NCBI GenBank assembly: GCA_002309345.1
Contig: DBWZ01000063.1
Location: forward strand, 48,877 to 55,718
Length of the DNA: 6,842 bases
Direction of reading: 5' to 3'
DNA from: Pseudobutyrivibrio sp. UBA1225
GTDB lineage: Bacteria > Bacillota > Clostridia > Lachnospirales > Lachnospiraceae
The notes beneath the pieces are model-generated. The model saw only the letters and a list, made by a program, of their open reading frames with translations. It was not told the origin of the DNA and made no database searches. The translations under genes were made by a program, and so were the position numbers. Within the stretch, counting starts at the first letter, position 1, and every line of letters starts with the position of its first letter. Shown here one piece after another: positions 6,558 through 6,842 of this stretch.

Positions 6558-6598
6558 TTAATAGTTGCAAAACAAATACTCTTTAACAGATATTTGTT
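6558..6598 (-). promoter_or_regulatory. Candidate promoter and operator of the QOR2-like gene
   Basis: On the minus strand TTAAAG (complement of 6581-6586), a 17-base spacer and TATTAA (complement of 6558-6563) form a moderate promoter. A perfect 8-bp inverted repeat, AACAAATA (6571-6578) and TATTTGTT (6591-6598) with a 12-base centre, straddles the -35 box, the usual position for a repressor site. An alternative perfect TATAAT lies further upstream (complement of 6620-6625) but I see no good -35 box for it. Confidence 0.35.
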
Positions 6599-6724
6599 CT
6601 AATCTTTAACGCTTATTCAATTATATAAAATATTCCTCATTTCTAGTTGATTTTCATAATATCTTCAAGCATTTTTAACTTTTTGACCTTGTAAAAATAG
6701 ACCTATCACCGCCTTTCATTTTTT

Positions 6725-6840
6725 CTGCATCTCGAAAAGAATTTATCGTAATTCAATAAATTTATATTGCAATTCAAAAAATGATGTGCTATAACCATAT
6801 TAGAAAAACAGCTATGACTCAATTGCAAAGCGAGATGCAG
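6725..6840. repeat. Spaced 10-bp inverted repeat, with a second 8-bp one nested inside
   Basis: CTGCATCTCG at 6725-6734 is the exact reverse complement of CGAGATGCAG at 6831-6840, 96 bp apart. Nested within is TTGCAATT (6767-6774) with AATTGCAA (6821-6828). The right 10-bp arm ends two bases before the window edge, so its true extent is unknown. The arms enclose a plus-strand promoter. Paired regulator sites are possible, and so is coincidence. Confidence 0.35.
6767..6795 (+). promoter_or_regulatory. Plus-strand promoter firing out of the window
   Basis: TTGCAA (6767-6772), an optimal 17-base spacer and TATAAC (6790-6795) preceded by TG at the extended -10 position (TGCTATAAC). This is the best-matched promoter in the window. 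Transcription would start near 6802 and run rightward, implying a gene or RNA beyond 6842 that is divergent from the QOR2-like gene. Confidence 0.55.
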
Positions 6841-6842
6841 TT
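6814..6842 (+). CDS. Possible start of a gene cut by the window edge
   Basis: An ATG at 6814 opens a frame (MTQLQSEMQ...) that stays open to the end of the window, about 12 bases after the predicted transcript start of the promoter at 6767-6795. There is no Shine-Dalgarno sequence, and an in-frame ATG at 6835 further right is an alternative. Nine codons are too few to name a family. QOR2-type genes are often divergently paired with HxlR/DUF24-type regulators (as with E. coli ytfG and ytfH), so such a regulator is a reasonable but untested guess. Confidence 0.2.

Larger units (their letters stand above)
6599..6842. other. Right-edge intergenic region
   Basis: With 6535-6598 this makes about 300 bp without a confirmed gene upstream of the QOR2-like gene. 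It is very AT-rich. From 6599 to 6720 I find only short T-runs and a 14-codon minus-strand frame without a ribosome binding site. From 6725 onward there is a plus-strand promoter, two inverted repeats and a possible gene start, entered separately. No tRNA- or riboswitch-like fold was recognised. Confidence 0.5.

Noticed and set aside
6529..6570. A TTG start at 6570 for the QOR2-like protein, adding 14 residues
   Set aside because: No ribosome binding site precedes it, it covers the AGGAGG site and candidate promoter, and the Rossmann motif normally begins a few residues from the N-terminus, as it does from ATG 6528.
6675..6719. A 14-codon minus-strand frame as a leader peptide of the QOR2-like gene
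   Set aside because: No Shine-Dalgarno site and no attenuator hairpin between it and the gene.
6725..6840. A miniature transposable element bounded by 10-bp terminal inverted repeats
   Set aside because: The right flank is cut after two bases, so no target duplication can be checked, there is no second copy in the window, and the interior looks like a promoter.

Overview
The window looks like chromosomal DNA from a low-GC Firmicute, most likely a Clostridia/Lachnospiraceae member of the Butyrivibrio or Pseudobutyrivibrio kind. I base this on AT-rich DNA, strong AGGAGG-type ribosome binding sites, the style of the proteins and Rho-independent terminators. The genus is a guess from protein style, not from a database match. 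I see no mobile element, CRISPR array, tRNA or rRNA.

Layout. Positions 200-4523 hold five tightly spaced minus-strand genes that read as one operon. In transcription order they are a YqhD/BDH-type metal-dependent alcohol dehydrogenase (aldehyde reductase), a MATE efflux pump, a GNAT acetyltransferase whose start overlaps the end of the pump gene, an aldo/keto reductase of the DkgA-like group, and a small Dabb-domain protein. Divergent to the operon, on the plus strand, is an AraC-family regulator (4649-5515). The divergent intergenic region carries a long, widely spaced inverted repeat that is a good operator candidate. A bidirectional terminator (5532-5564) separates the regulator from a convergent, separately transcribed NmrA/QOR2-like NAD(P)-binding protein (5584-6528). 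The last ~300 bp (6535-6842) are non-coding or nearly so. They contain a possible promoter/operator for the QOR2-like gene, a good plus-strand promoter and perhaps the first codons of a plus-strand gene cut by the window edge. The first 199 bp hold no convincing gene.

How the genes may work together. The regulator next to a YqhD-type reductase and a DkgA-type aldo/keto reductase matches the plan of the E. coli yqhC / yqhD-dkgA aldehyde-stress locus. Here the operon also carries an efflux pump, an acetyltransferase and a Dabb protein. With the quinone-oxidoreductase-like neighbour, the simplest reading is a locus for sensing, reducing, modifying and exporting reactive carbonyl or electrophilic compounds. 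The catalytic residues of both reductases are visible. The shared physiological role, the inducer and the operator assignments are inference.
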